Assembly (NCBI GenBank): GCA_947501215.1
Contig: CANMUS010000002.1
Coordinates: 310,001-374,000, forward strand
Source of the DNA: an uncultured Erythrobacter sp.
GTDB lineage: Bacteria; Pseudomonadota; Alphaproteobacteria; Sphingomonadales; Sphingomonadaceae
DNA length: 64,000 nt
Direction of reading: 5' to 3'
Part shown: positions 17,554 through 27,008 of the stretch, one piece after another
Position numbering within the stretch: the stretch's first letter is position 1
How the letters are laid out: every line of letters starts with the position of its first letter
The notes under the pieces: generated by a model
Told to the model about the DNA's origin: nothing
What the model saw: the letters and a program-made list of their open reading frames with translations, nothing else
Databases searched by the model: none
Made by a program: the position numbers and the translations under genes

Positions 17554-18782
17554 GTCGTTTGCGGTGCTTTCCGGGGAGGTTGCAGCGGTTCAACGGGTGA
17601 GGGGCCCGCGGGTTTCTGGGATGCTGCGGTTTGGGGGGCGGATTGTGGCGCTGCGGTTAACGCGGCCGGCTCCTCGTCCGATTCCAGGGGCAATTCGATG
17701 AGAACCGAGAAGCCCCCGCTTTCGGGCGAGCGAATTTCGAAGCGATGTTCCTCGCCATAGGCCTGGGCGAGGCGGTCGCGGATATTGGTGAGGCCGACGC
17801 CGGTCGAATCGCGGCGCGCGCGGCTGGGGCGTACGGCGGGGAGCCCGTCCTCGACGTTCTGCGCATTCATGCCCGGGCCGGTGTCCGAGACGGTCACACG
17901 CAGGCGCGGCCCGACGACTTGCGCCATCACGGCCACTTCTGCGCCTTCCTCCTGTGGGCTGACGGCATATTTGATCGCGTTCTCGACCAACGGCTGCAGC
18001 AGCATGGCAGGGAGAGTGGCCTTGGCGGCCTCCTCCTCGATGCGGAAATCGGTGCGGAGCCGCTCTTCGAAGCGCATGCGTTCGATATCGAGATAGAGCT
18101 TCAGCGTCTCCACCTCTTGCGCCACCGTCACCTTGCCGCCGGGCTGCGTGACCAGCGTATGGCGCAGGAAGCTGGACAGGCGCGTGAGCATCGCATTGGC
18201 CGTCTCGGTCTGCTTCAGCAGCACCAGCGTGCTGATCGAATTCAGCGTGTTGAACAGGAAATGCGGATTGAGCTGGTAACGCAGCATCGCGAGCTGCGCG
18301 CTCGTCGCCTGCGCTTCCAGCCGCTCCAGCCGGTCTGCCTGCTCCTCCACCTGGAGGAAGAAATTGATCGCGTAATAGAGCGCCGACCACGCGCCGAGCA
18401 GAGTGAGGTCGAAGAAAAAGATGCCGACGAAGAGGCTGGCGAAATTGCCCGTATTGGCGCCGCCTGCCACCTCCAGCACCCAGCTGTCGATGAAGGCATA
18501 GACGCCGGTCGCGCCGCCTAGCACGACAGCAGTCACGCCCCAGGTCACCAGTGGTTTCTGCTTGATGAGCTGGCTGTAGACGACAGCGAGGATCAGGCTG
18601 ATCGAGAAGCCGGTGATAGTCGCGATCAGGATGATGACGAGCCGGTCGGCCGGCTGGCCATTGGCGAGCGCGGACATAGCGCGCAGCATCGTTGCCCCGC
18701 CCCAGCCGGCCAGCTGGAGGTTCCAGAACGCCTGGTTCTTGTTGGCGAAGAACGGCGTCGGACGGATGGGCAACACGGCCAT
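17550..18782 (-). CDS. LytS/YehU-type sensor histidine kinase
   Basis: Encodes 410 residues: four or so membrane helices (about 20-145), a short coiled coil, a His_kinase domain with the phosphoacceptor motif YQLNPHFLFNTLNS (His near residue 173), then an HATPase domain with PLVENAIKYA and DTGPGM. The C-terminal 40 residues are a Pro/Ala-rich tail. The stimulus is unknown. It is transcribed with the LytTR regulator and divergently from the HD-domain gene. Confidence 0.92.
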   Translation of the reverse strand: MAVLPIRPTPFFANKNQAFWNLQLAGWGGATMLRAMSALANGQPADRLVIILIATITGFSISLILAVVYSQLIKQKPLVTWGVTAVVLGGATGVYAFIDSWVLEVAGGANTGNFASLFVGIFFFDLTLLGAWSALYYAINFFLQVEEQADRLERLEAQATSAQLAMLRYQLNPHFLFNTLNSISTLVLLKQTETANAMLTRLSSFLRHTLVTQPGGKVTVAQEVETLKLYLDIERMRFEERLRTDFRIEEEAAKATLPAMLLQPLVENAIKYAVSPQEEGAEVAVMAQVVGPRLRVTVSDTGPGMNAQNVEDGLPAVRPSRARRDSTGVGLTNIRDRLAQAYGEEHRFEIRSPESGGFSVLIELPLESDEEPAALTAAPQSAPQTAASQKPAGPSPVEPLQPPRKAPQTT

Positions 18783-18863
18783 TACCCTGCTCCCTAGCCC
18801 AATTGCGACGAACTGCGCCAGCCGCTACACTGCTCGCAACAGGCAAAGCGAGAGAGGCATGCG

Positions 18864-19472
18864 ATGGGTATTCAGGAAAGCATAGGCCATTCGGTCGCGG
18901 AACGCGCGAAATTCCGCGAGATGAAGGAAGGCACCAAGGAAGACTGGGGCCTGATCGCAGGCGAATACCGCGCCTTTGCGAAGGGTTTGCCCGATCGCGT
19001 GCTCGAACATCTGAAGCTGCTGGACGGCGATTTCGGCGGCTTCCCGGTCTGCCGACTGGAGCATTCGCTGCAAACCGCGACTCGCGCGCATCGCGACGGG
19101 CGCGGCGAACAATATGTCGTGATGGCGCTGCTGCACGATATCGGTGACACTCTGGGCAGTTACAACCATCCCGAGGTTGCAGCCTCGATCATCAAGCCCT
19201 TCGTGACCGAGGAGATCCACTGGATCTGCCAGAACCACGGCGCCTTCCAAGGCTATTATTATTTCCACTTCCTCGGGATGGACCAGAACGCGCGCGACCA
19301 GTTCAAGGACAACCCGCATTACGAGGCGTGCCGCGAATTCTGCGAGAAATACGATCAAGCGGCGTTCGACCCGGATTACGAAAGCGAACCGCTGGAATAC
19401 TTCGAACCGATGGTGCGCCGGGTAATGGAACGTCCGCTGGCCTCGTCCTATGCCAAAGCGCTTGACGAATAG
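18864..19472 (+). CDS. HD-domain protein, possible phosphohydrolase or diiron oxygenase
   Basis: Encodes 202 residues. The order of metal ligands H67, H91-D92 (LLHDIGD), H102, H125 and D164 fits the HD superfamily with room for two metals. The segment around YYYFHFLG and the small size recall the PhnZ/TmpB-type mixed-valent diiron oxygenases, but a nucleotide phosphohydrolase is equally possible. I see no phosphonate genes nearby. Transcribed alone from the 81-base gap shared with the sensor kinase. Confidence 0.78.
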   Translation: MGIQESIGHSVAERAKFREMKEGTKEDWGLIAGEYRAFAKGLPDRVLEHLKLLDGDFGGFPVCRLEHSLQTATRAHRDGRGEQYVVMALLHDIGDTLGSYNHPEVAASIIKPFVTEEIHWICQNHGAFQGYYYFHFLGMDQNARDQFKDNPHYEACREFCEKYDQAAFDPDYESEPLEYFEPMVRRVMERPLASSYAKALDE

Positions 19473-19475
19473 TTT

Positions 19476-20162
19476 CTAGGCCTCGCCGTCGAGCGCGTCC
19501 TGCAGGCGCTCGGCGGGGACGAGCCCTTCGATAGCCTCGTCGCCGGCGATCCAGCTCGGCGTGCCGCTGAAGCCGAGAGTGCGGGCCAGGCCCATATTGC
19601 TAGCGAGCTCGGCAGTCGCCTCCTCCGAAGCCGCAAAGCGCTGCGCCGCTTCCATGTCGAGTTCTGCGATCCGTCCCGCCTGCGCGATGGTTGCCTCGCT
19701 CGGTGGGCCGAGTTCGAACATGGCGTGGTAGAACGCAGGATACTTGCCCTGTCGCGCGGCGGCGAGAGCCATGCGCGCCGCCTGCTCGCTGCCGTCGAAA
19801 ATCGGCCATTCGCGTACTACGACTTTGAGCTCGGGATCGGCGGCGATCATCTCGTCGATCTGTGCGATGGACTGGCGGCAATAGGTGCAGCCGTAGTCGG
19901 TGAACTTGACCAGCACCTTCGACCCGTCGGGATTGCCCAAAACTGCACCGGGAAACGCCTCGCGCACGCTGTCATCCACTTGCGCCAGCCGATCGCTTGC
20001 CTGACCGCGCTGATAGGCCTCCGCCATCTCGGGCAAAATGTCGGGATTGGACACGAGGTATTCGCGCATCTGCCCGTTGCCGAGCCCGCTTGCCGACCAG
20101 ATGGCGGCACCCAGGAAGCCGAAGACGAGCGCCAGCAGCGCGGTGACGAGGTTGCGTTTCAT
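19476..20162 (-). CDS. DsbA-family thiol-disulfide protein, exported
   Basis: Encodes 228 residues: an N-terminal signal or anchor (1-25), a helical region typical of sphingomonad DsbA-like proteins, and a thioredoxin fold with active site DYGCTYCRQSI and cis-Pro loop GTPSW. It probably makes or repairs disulfides in the periplasm. The CxxC pair CTYC differs from DsbA's CPHC. The start at 20162 precedes the signal peptide. It lies 13 bases after the M48 protease gene, likely one envelope-quality operon. Confidence 0.9.
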   Translation of the reverse strand: MKRNLVTALLALVFGFLGAAIWSASGLGNGQMREYLVSNPDILPEMAEAYQRGQASDRLAQVDDSVREAFPGAVLGNPDGSKVLVKFTDYGCTYCRQSIAQIDEMIAADPELKVVVREWPIFDGSEQAARMALAAARQGKYPAFYHAMFELGPPSEATIAQAGRIAELDMEAAQRFAASEEATAELASNMGLARTLGFSGTPSWIAGDEAIEGLVPAERLQDALDGEA

Positions 20163-20175
20163 ATCGCCTGCGACC

Positions 20176-21558
20176 CTAACGCCGTCCGTCGCAATTGCGA
20201 CCCTTTTCCATTTCGCATTGTCGTTCCAGCAAGGCGCGGGCCTGCATGCCGATGTCCTGCGCGCGCAGCCAGTCGGGCGAACCATGGGGCAGCGCCGCCT
20301 CGGCAAATTGCGCGCTGCGCATGGCGAGGCCATATTGCCCGCTCATCACCTGTTGCTCCGCGCTGGCGAGGCGGGCGCGCGGCATGTCGCCACGTTCGGC
20401 ATAGACCACGCCAAGCTGGTACCACGCGAAGGGATTGTAGCGGTCCCGCCCCACGGCAGCACGCAGCACCTTCTCGGCCTCTTCGTAATTCATCCGGTCC
20501 TCGGTCGCGATCAGCGCATGGCCCAGCATGCTGGCGATCAGCGGCTGCGAATTGGTGAGAGTCGTCGCGCGGCGAAGCGGATCGAGCGCTTCGGAAGGCC
20601 TGCCCGATTCGAGCAGCACCTGGCCTTTCAGCTCGAGAAAATACGGGTCATCCGGATCCTTCGCCAGCAGCGCATCCGCCGTTTCCAGCGCGCGGTCGAC
20701 GCGCGCGTTTTTATGATAGGCATAGGCGCGGGCGTAGAGCGCGGGAATGGTGTTCGTCGTTTCGGGATAGTCGCGCAGCGTCTCGTTCGGCTTGGCGATA
20801 TAGCCGGTGAGCTTGGCCTTCACCCGCTCGAACCTGGCCTGTTGCGCGGCATTGCGCGGCGCGTCCCAAGCCGTGTCTTTCTCATACACCTCGGTCAGCG
20901 TGCGGATGCGATCGCCGGAAAGCGGGTGGGTGCGGTAGAAACCCGCTTCGTCGGACTGGCTGTAGCCATAACGAAACTCGCGATTCAGAAGCTTGCCGAA
21001 AAAGGTCAGCGAACCGCGGCCGGAAATGCCCGCTTCGGAGAGGTATTCGGCTCCCGCAAGGTCGGCAGAGGCTTCCTGCGTACGGGTGAAGGCGAGGAAC
21101 TTGCCCATCGCCGCCTGCTGGCCGAGCGCCATGATCCCCGCCGCAGCTTCTCCCGCGCCCGCCAGTGCCGCGCCGATGCCCGCCAGCACGGAAAGCAGCG
21201 AAATCTTCGAGGCCGTGCCGATACCTTCGCTGTAGCGAATGATGTGCCCACCGGTGATGTGGCCGAGTTCGTGCGCGATGACGCCCTGGACTTCTTCGGC
21301 GCTGTCGGCGGCCTCGATCAGGCCGCTATGAATATAGACTGCCTGCCCGCCCGCAACGAAGGCGTTGATGGAGGGATCATTGACCAGAATGATGTCGACA
21401 TTCGCCGGCTCCAGCCCGGCGGCTTCGATCAGCGGTTCGGATATTTCGTCGAGGAACTGCTCGGTTTCCGCATCCCGCAGAATGCTTTGCGCGGCGACCG
21501 GCTGCGCGGCCAGCATGGCGGCGGCGAGAATGGCGAGCAGGCGGGCGAGAAAGCGCAT
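20176..21558 (-). CDS. M48-family metalloprotease with TPR domain (BepA-like)
   Basis: Encodes 460 residues: signal peptide (1-23), M48 protease domain with the zinc motif HELGH at 96-100 and the third ligand in EASADLAGAEYL, then TPR repeats from about residue 280 to the end. The layout matches BepA/YfgC, a periplasmic protease and chaperone for outer-membrane protein assembly. Grouped with the DsbA-like gene downstream. Confidence 0.93.
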   Translation of the reverse strand: MRFLARLLAILAAAMLAAQPVAAQSILRDAETEQFLDEISEPLIEAAGLEPANVDIILVNDPSINAFVAGGQAVYIHSGLIEAADSAEEVQGVIAHELGHITGGHIIRYSEGIGTASKISLLSVLAGIGAALAGAGEAAAGIMALGQQAAMGKFLAFTRTQEASADLAGAEYLSEAGISGRGSLTFFGKLLNREFRYGYSQSDEAGFYRTHPLSGDRIRTLTEVYEKDTAWDAPRNAAQQARFERVKAKLTGYIAKPNETLRDYPETTNTIPALYARAYAYHKNARVDRALETADALLAKDPDDPYFLELKGQVLLESGRPSEALDPLRRATTLTNSQPLIASMLGHALIATEDRMNYEEAEKVLRAAVGRDRYNPFAWYQLGVVYAERGDMPRARLASAEQQVMSGQYGLAMRSAQFAEAALPHGSPDWLRAQDIGMQARALLERQCEMEKGRNCDGRR

Positions 21559-21567
21559 AATGCCGTG

Positions 21568-22491
21568 CTAAGGCCTCGCGGCCTGAACCGGAACTGAAAC
21601 GTCGGTGGTCCGGCGCAGGAATTGCGTCACGCGGTCGAACACTTGCGGGTCGCGACGCCACGGATTGGTGAGAGCGAGCAGCGGCGCGTTGTGCGAGGCA
21701 TCGGACAGGTACAGTGTGTCGACTTGCGATCCAGCCTCGTCCAGACCGCGCGCCAGTGCCTGCGAATTGCGGATCTTTACGACCGTGTCGGCTTCGCCAT
21801 GGACCAGCAGCATGGGAGGCGCGGCGGCGAGGGGCTGATTGACCGGCTGGCTTTCCGGCCCGGCCCCGACGCTATCGAACGCCGCCTTGCTGCGATCGGT
21901 GTCGAAGGGATAAAAGTCGTAAGGCCCGGAGAGACCCACCACGCCCCTGATCGCCCCACCCGACACTCCGGCATTGTCGAGCCATTGCTTATCCAGCGCG
22001 ACCTGCACCGCATTATAGGCGCCGGCGGAATGACCCGACAGGACGATATGGTCGGGATCGCCGCCGAGTTGAGCGATATTGGCACGCGTCCATGCGATGA
22101 CGGACGCCGTGTCCTGCAGCATCGCGGGATAGCGGCCCGCTTCGTTCATGCGATAGCCGCCGAGCACCACGACAAAGCCTTCCGGCGCGATGTTGCGCGC
22201 GATAAAGCCGTAATCGTCCGGGTCGCCATGCGCCCATGCACCGCCGTGATAGAAGATGAACACGGGGAGCGGGCCCGCCGCCGTTTCGTCGCGATAAACG
22301 CGCAGCTTCTGTTCGGGATTGTCACCATAGCGCGCAGTTTCGACCAGTTCGACATCGTTCGATGGGCCGGCGATCCGGTCGACCGTGTCGAGGACGGCAG
22401 GCCAGTTCGCTCGCACTGCTAACCACAGGCCGATCCCCAGCAGCACGAGTATGCCGACCAGCACCGCGAGTATCTTCAGCATGCGTTTCAC
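21568..22491 (-). CDS. Alpha/beta hydrolase of the hormone-sensitive-lipase type, membrane anchored
   Basis: Encodes 307 residues with an N-terminal hydrophobic anchor (about 5-27). The oxyanion motif HGGAW is at 82-86 and the nucleophile S155 sits in SGHSAGA; an Asp in HGEADT and a His in DASHN complete a triad. It is probably a carboxylesterase facing the periplasm. The start overlaps the App1 gene by 4 bases, so both are likely in one transcript. Confidence 0.9.
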   Translation of the reverse strand: MKRMLKILAVLVGILVLLGIGLWLAVRANWPAVLDTVDRIAGPSNDVELVETARYGDNPEQKLRVYRDETAAGPLPVFIFYHGGAWAHGDPDDYGFIARNIAPEGFVVVLGGYRMNEAGRYPAMLQDTASVIAWTRANIAQLGGDPDHIVLSGHSAGAYNAVQVALDKQWLDNAGVSGGAIRGVVGLSGPYDFYPFDTDRSKAAFDSVGAGPESQPVNQPLAAAPPMLLVHGEADTVVKIRNSQALARGLDEAGSQVDTLYLSDASHNAPLLALTNPWRRDPQVFDRVTQFLRRTTDVSVPVQAARP

Positions 22492-23591
22492 TTCGCTTTC
22501 GGGTCCGTTTCCTCGATCGTATCGACGATCGCGCGCGTTTCTTGGTCGCCGAGCAGGCCGATCGAGGCGAGAAACTCGTGCCCTGTCTCATAACTGTCGC
22601 CCAGCCACAGCGGGATTTTGGCCGCTTCGATAGCGGCCTTGGCGGCAGTTTCCTCGGGGCTCATCGATTCGCCGACCTTGCGGATGAAGATTGCCCGGAT
22701 GCGTCCGGGATTATCGACGGCGATGGCGCCGAATGCAGTCAGATCGCCCTGGCTGTCGTCGCCGATCATGGCGAATTTGAGATCGGGATAGGTCGCCAAG
22801 ATGCCCTCGATAGCGGCGCGTTTATGCGCTCCGTGGCTGCCCGATCCGAAAGTGTCGCGATTGAGGCCCCAGTCGCGCAGCATGATGGGGCCCAGCGGCA
22901 GCCCGCGGCTTCGGATGTAGGTGACGAGGTAGCTGAAGAGGTTCCACGGGCTCGAGGAAACGTAGAAGAACGGCCGGTCGCTTGCTCTCAGATGCTCGCC
23001 CGCGTGACCCTGCCCTTCGGAAAGGGGCTCACCACCGCCGAGCGCGTTGTAGAAAACATCCGCACCCGGCACGAGAATGCGTTCTTCCGGCATTTGCAAC
23101 AGCACCCGACGCCAGTTGCGCAGCACCGCGCGAAAATCGCCGGTAATGCCGGTTTCGATGATCGTATCGTCGATGTCGGAAATGACGCCGAGGCCTGTAT
23201 TTCGCCCGACGGCAAGCACATGTCCGTCCACGCAATGTTCGCCCTCGCCATTGCTCCAGTGGAAGACCACCGTTTCCCACTCCGGCGTTTCGGCCAGCGG
23301 CCAGTCGCCGTCGAGCGGTATGTCGAAGCGCACGAAGCCTTCCTTGTCGGTCAGGCCCTGATGCCGCCGGCTCTCGCCGGAGGGACAGACGATCTCCAGC
23401 TGGACCGGCAGTTCGGGCACCTCGTGGCTGGCGAATTGCGCCAGCATGGTTTTCGCGGCGCGCCATTTGCTGCGCTTCTCGAAGGCGCCCACACGCGATC
23501 GCAGAGCGCGGCCCGTGATGAGAAGGCGGGTCTCGTTGCGATAGCCGAAATAGGGCTGGATACGAACCTGAGCGGTCGGGAGGAAGGGCAT
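22488..23591 (-). CDS. App1-family (DUF2183) phosphatase
   Basis: Encodes 367 residues. The HAD-like catalytic motif SDIDDTIIETG is at about 138-148, followed by YVSSSPWNLF and the late acidic motif AMIGDDSQGD. Yeast App1 is an Mg-dependent phosphatidate phosphatase that makes diacylglycerol. The N-terminal region is a beta-rich domain usual in bacterial members. The overlap with a lipase-like gene suggests a lipid-related role, which is inference. Confidence 0.9.
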   Translation of the reverse strand: MPFLPTAQVRIQPYFGYRNETRLLITGRALRSRVGAFEKRSKWRAAKTMLAQFASHEVPELPVQLEIVCPSGESRRHQGLTDKEGFVRFDIPLDGDWPLAETPEWETVVFHWSNGEGEHCVDGHVLAVGRNTGLGVISDIDDTIIETGITGDFRAVLRNWRRVLLQMPEERILVPGADVFYNALGGGEPLSEGQGHAGEHLRASDRPFFYVSSSPWNLFSYLVTYIRSRGLPLGPIMLRDWGLNRDTFGSGSHGAHKRAAIEGILATYPDLKFAMIGDDSQGDLTAFGAIAVDNPGRIRAIFIRKVGESMSPEETAAKAAIEAAKIPLWLGDSYETGHEFLASIGLLGDQETRAIVDTIEETDPKAK

Positions 23592-23656
23592 CGCCGCCGG
23601 AGCTAGCGAAGCGCGGGCCCCCTAAGCAACTGCAAACTTGGAAAGCGTAAGCGGCG

Positions 23657-25666
23657 TCAGGCGAGCAGCTTGCGTGCGGCGCGCTCCAGCGCCGGGATAT
23701 CCTCCGGCAATTCGCCCAGCACCACCAGTTCGCCTTCCGGCGTGCGGCGAATCATCACCAGCGCGAATTCCGGGCCGTGCTCGTCGAGATCGGCCAGCGC
23801 CAGTTCGTCCAGCTTGCGCAGCTTGCGCGCCAGCGCGGGCTTGACCGCATTGTGATCGTCGACCTGCTTGCCCTGCTCTTCCTTGCGCGCCCGGCGTTCG
23901 GCCTGGACGACGCCCTTGAGCCCGCCCTCGGCTTCGTGGAGGAAGGTTGCCAGCGCGCCGCGCTCGACGTTGAGGCGATGGGCGTGCGACAGGACGGCGG
24001 CATATTCGGTAAGGCGCGTCTTGTCGTAATCCGCGCCGAAGACCAGCTTGACCACCGGCGTCATTGGCGCCCGGTCCTGAACGGTCAGGCCGTTGTCCGA
24101 CAGCAGGTCTTCGAAGCCGTCGGGATCGTCCTGCGATTCGAGGCTGAAGTCGTATGCCAGAGCGACCGCGGCATAGAGCGCCTTGCGGCTGCGATCCTCG
24201 GTATTCTGTGCAGCCTGCGCCTGCTCGCGCGCGGCTGCGAGGCAATCGTAGAGGCCTTCCGGCGCATCTTCGGGATCGACCACGACGGCCGGCTGGTAGT
24301 CCGGTTCGCTTGGGACGGAGTCGGCTTCAGGCTCCGCCTCGACCGCCGTTTCCTGTTCGGGTTCCGGCACGATTTCGGCGACCGGTTCGGGTTCTGTTGT
24401 TTCTTCGGGCGCGAATTCCGGCTCTAGGTCTGCGACCGCCTCGTCAGCGCCATCCCAATCCGACCAATTGGAGGCGGCATCTGGCTCGGCTTCGTCTTCC
24501 ACCGGCGGCGTATAGGCCTCGGGCATGGCAAAAGCCGTTTCGCGCTCTTCGCTTTCGTAGGCTTGGGGCATGGTCGGCGCGGCTTCGCTGGTCGATAGAT
24601 CGACGGCTTTCTTCCTCCGCTCCCCGCGGCTGACGAGCGACATCAGGCTGCTCGAGGCTTCCTCGTCGTCGAGCGGATCGACCAGGTCGTCTACATCGTC
24701 GGCTTCGGGATCTTCGTCCCAATCGGGCAGGCCGTAGTCGGCCGCCGTCTTTATGCTGTCGAAATCGTCGAACCCGCCGTCATCGTCGACATAGTCGGTG
24801 TCGTCCTGGCCTGGATGCGCGCCGATCGGATTGCCGAGCGCGTCGATCCGGCTCGAGCCGATGTCCTGATCGCCCGGGGCGCTTGTTCCGAAGGCGGGCA
24901 GCGGCAGTGTGTCATCGCTTTCTTCCACGACCATCTCCGCGCTGCCGAGGTCGAGAATGTCGTCGCTCACGTCCTCGCTCTCAACAGCTTCTTCAGCACC
25001 ATCGGCGGCTGTCAGGGTCTCGGCGGTTTCGAGCGTATCCGGCTCGGCGGCGCTGGCCGCTTCTTCCTCGTGTTCGCCCAGCGACTGGCCGATTTCGAGC
25101 AGCAGCTCGTCCGCCGTGGACTGGTCGGCCATCTCTTTCCAGTTGATGACGCCGTAGATGAAATCGATCGTCTCGTTGTCGCTCGAGTAGGGCAGCAGGA
25201 TCCCGCGATAGAGCACGGTCGATCCGCGATCGTTGACGAATTCGGCCTCGAAGCCGATCGGCGCCTGGTTGGCGAGGATCTGCATGTAGTGGTCGGTGAT
25301 GCGGCTGAGCACAGAGCGGCTTGGCACGTCAGACAAGCGGATGATCAGCTCGTCATGGCCGCATTCCTCGGCCAGGTCCGCGCCGACATATTGTACGGCC
25401 GGATCCTCGATCCCGTCCGTGAAGTCGAGCAGGACGGAATAGGGGCCGAAGTCGTCGAGCCGGTCGGGCTCGAGATCCTCGATGTCGGGGTAGTTGCGAT
25501 CGCCGAGCAGGCTGGCCCAGTGATTGTAGGCGCGCACCTGCATGCGCCGCTCGTCCTGGCCGACGGGAGACGGCGGCGGCTGGATACCGGCATCGTCCTC
25601 GTCGACGTAGTCGTCGACCGGATCGTCCGATTCATGCGCGCCGAAATAGCCGCCTAGCCTGTCCAT
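23657..25666 (-). CDS. PAS_5-like domain protein with long acidic linker
   Basis: Encodes 669 residues. Residues 40-180 resemble the alphaproteobacterial PAS_5 domain (YNHWASLLGDRNYPDIEDLEP, then FGPYSVLLDFTDG and a late YSSDNETIDFIYGVINWKE). Residues 190-440 are very acidic, rich in Asp, Glu, Pro and Val, and probably disordered. The last 200 residues are helical with no recognised domain. No kinase, cyclase or output domain is seen. It is the first gene of its group, with 115 bases upstream free of genes. Confidence 0.75.
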   Translation of the reverse strand: MDRLGGYFGAHESDDPVDDYVDEDDAGIQPPPSPVGQDERRMQVRAYNHWASLLGDRNYPDIEDLEPDRLDDFGPYSVLLDFTDGIEDPAVQYVGADLAEECGHDELIIRLSDVPSRSVLSRITDHYMQILANQAPIGFEAEFVNDRGSTVLYRGILLPYSSDNETIDFIYGVINWKEMADQSTADELLLEIGQSLGEHEEEAASAAEPDTLETAETLTAADGAEEAVESEDVSDDILDLGSAEMVVEESDDTLPLPAFGTSAPGDQDIGSSRIDALGNPIGAHPGQDDTDYVDDDGGFDDFDSIKTAADYGLPDWDEDPEADDVDDLVDPLDDEEASSSLMSLVSRGERRKKAVDLSTSEAAPTMPQAYESEERETAFAMPEAYTPPVEDEAEPDAASNWSDWDGADEAVADLEPEFAPEETTEPEPVAEIVPEPEQETAVEAEPEADSVPSEPDYQPAVVVDPEDAPEGLYDCLAAAREQAQAAQNTEDRSRKALYAAVALAYDFSLESQDDPDGFEDLLSDNGLTVQDRAPMTPVVKLVFGADYDKTRLTEYAAVLSHAHRLNVERGALATFLHEAEGGLKGVVQAERRARKEEQGKQVDDHNAVKPALARKLRKLDELALADLDEHGPEFALVMIRRTPEGELVVLGELPEDIPALERAARKLLA

Positions 25667-25781
25667 CGTTTCCTACGCCCCCGAAGAGTTGTGCTCGTTC
25701 ACGGGGAGGTATGAAGGGTGCGTGGTAAACATATGGTTAAATACGTTTACCAACCTTTGCCGCGCGAGCGGCGTCGCACGG

Positions 25782-26246
25782 CTAAAGCATGTAGCGCATG
25801 CGGATGGTCAGTCTCTCGTTCGCGGCACCGACCGGGAACACCGCATCCTCGAAGCTGGGCGGTCCCATGCGGACCTTCGCATCGCGCGAGAAACCGAAGC
25901 CTTCTTTTGGCATCATGCCGAGCGCGCGATCGGCCTTGCCGTTGCCGTTCTCGTCATGCAGAAGCGCGATGGCATAGCGGCCCGGTTTCACGTCGGAGAA
26001 GGTGAAAGTGACGGTCCCCTCACGCGCATCGGCCGTGGTGGCATAGGCACCCGGGACGCCGCGGCATTTGGGGAACTTGGTCTCGTCCTTCGTCATGCAG
26101 GCTCGCACCACGCCCTCGGCATTGCGAAGGTCGGTGACGGTCACCGTGACCTTGGCCTGATCGATATGCGGCGATGTGCCGGCCAGCGCCAGTCCGAAGG
26201 GAAGCGCCAGCAGGGCGACGGCTCTGGTTTTGTGTGCCCGCATCAT
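25782..26246 (-). CDS. DUF2141 exported protein, copy 1
   Basis: Encodes 154 residues with a signal peptide (to about residue 25). The DUF2141 pattern is clear: VTVTVTDLRNAEGVVRACM, GRYAIALLHDENGNGKAD and a C-terminal beta strand LTIRMRYML. Function unknown; the fold is a transthyretin-like beta sandwich. The ATG at 26246 overlaps the stop of the sterol-desaturase gene (ATGA), so the two are coupled. A second DUF2141 gene lies at 39539-40039. Confidence 0.88.
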   Translation of the reverse strand: MMRAHKTRAVALLALPFGLALAGTSPHIDQAKVTVTVTDLRNAEGVVRACMTKDETKFPKCRGVPGAYATTADAREGTVTFTFSDVKPGRYAIALLHDENGNGKADRALGMMPKEGFGFSRDAKVRMGPPSFEDAVFPVGAANERLTIRMRYML

Positions 26247-26959
26247 ATGCGTGCGCTCAGGCCGCGGTCGGTTCCGCACAGCCGGTCCCAGAAGCGAAAG
26301 TAGAGGCCGTAGTTGCATTTGTATTCTTCGTGGTGACGCTGGTGATGGCTGGCGGTTATCAGCCACCCGCCTAACCGTGAATGAACCAGCCGGCGGGGAA
26401 ACATCTCCCAGCCCATGTGATTGGTGACGCCCATCACCGTCATCACCAGCAGGACGACACCCAGCATGGCGACATGGATCGGGATCACGAAGACGAGCAG
26501 GGGGATGACGATCGCCCCGGTCAACGCTTCCCATGGATGGAAGCTCATCGCCGCCCAGGCCGTCGGCGGGCGGCTGGCATGGTGGACGGCATGAGCGATG
26601 CGGAACAGGCGCGGCTCGTGCATCCAGCGATGGATCCAGTAGAACCAGGTATCGTGCGCGAACAGGTAAAGCAGCGGAGCGAGGGCGAGATACCAGAGCG
26701 GATACTCGTTCCAGCCAGTGTAGATCTGCGTCCAGCCGCGCTCCTGCCAGCCCCACGCGACTATCCCTGCCGGAATCCCGTAAATCGCCGCCGAGGCAAG
26801 CGACCACCCGATCTCTCGCTTAATCTGCGGGCCGAGCTTGGCATGATAGCCCGGTTTCACGCGCCCGGTAATGGCCGCGAAGAGCCCGCTTGTGGCGGCA
26901 TAGCGCGCAGCGACGATCAGCGTCATCGAAACGGCGGAAAGGATGATGGCGGTCCACAT
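26243..26959 (-). CDS. Fatty acid hydroxylase/sterol desaturase superfamily membrane enzyme
   Basis: Encodes 238 residues with several membrane helices. The histidine clusters of the diiron family are complete: HDTWFYWIHRWMHEPRLF, AHAVHHASRP and SHHQRHHEEYKCNYG. Likely a hydroxylase or desaturase of a lipid or carotenoid; the substrate is not shown by the sequence. It is coupled to a DUF2141 gene, a pairing that suggests a shared envelope role. Confidence 0.9.
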   Translation of the reverse strand: MWTAIILSAVSMTLIVAARYAATSGLFAAITGRVKPGYHAKLGPQIKREIGWSLASAAIYGIPAGIVAWGWQERGWTQIYTGWNEYPLWYLALAPLLYLFAHDTWFYWIHRWMHEPRLFRIAHAVHHASRPPTAWAAMSFHPWEALTGAIVIPLLVFVIPIHVAMLGVVLLVMTVMGVTNHMGWEMFPRRLVHSRLGGWLITASHHQRHHEEYKCNYGLYFRFWDRLCGTDRGLSARI

Positions 26960-27008
26960 GGCTTAGTCGGACCATGCCCTAACCCGAAGCCGGTTAACAG
27001 GTCCTGTG

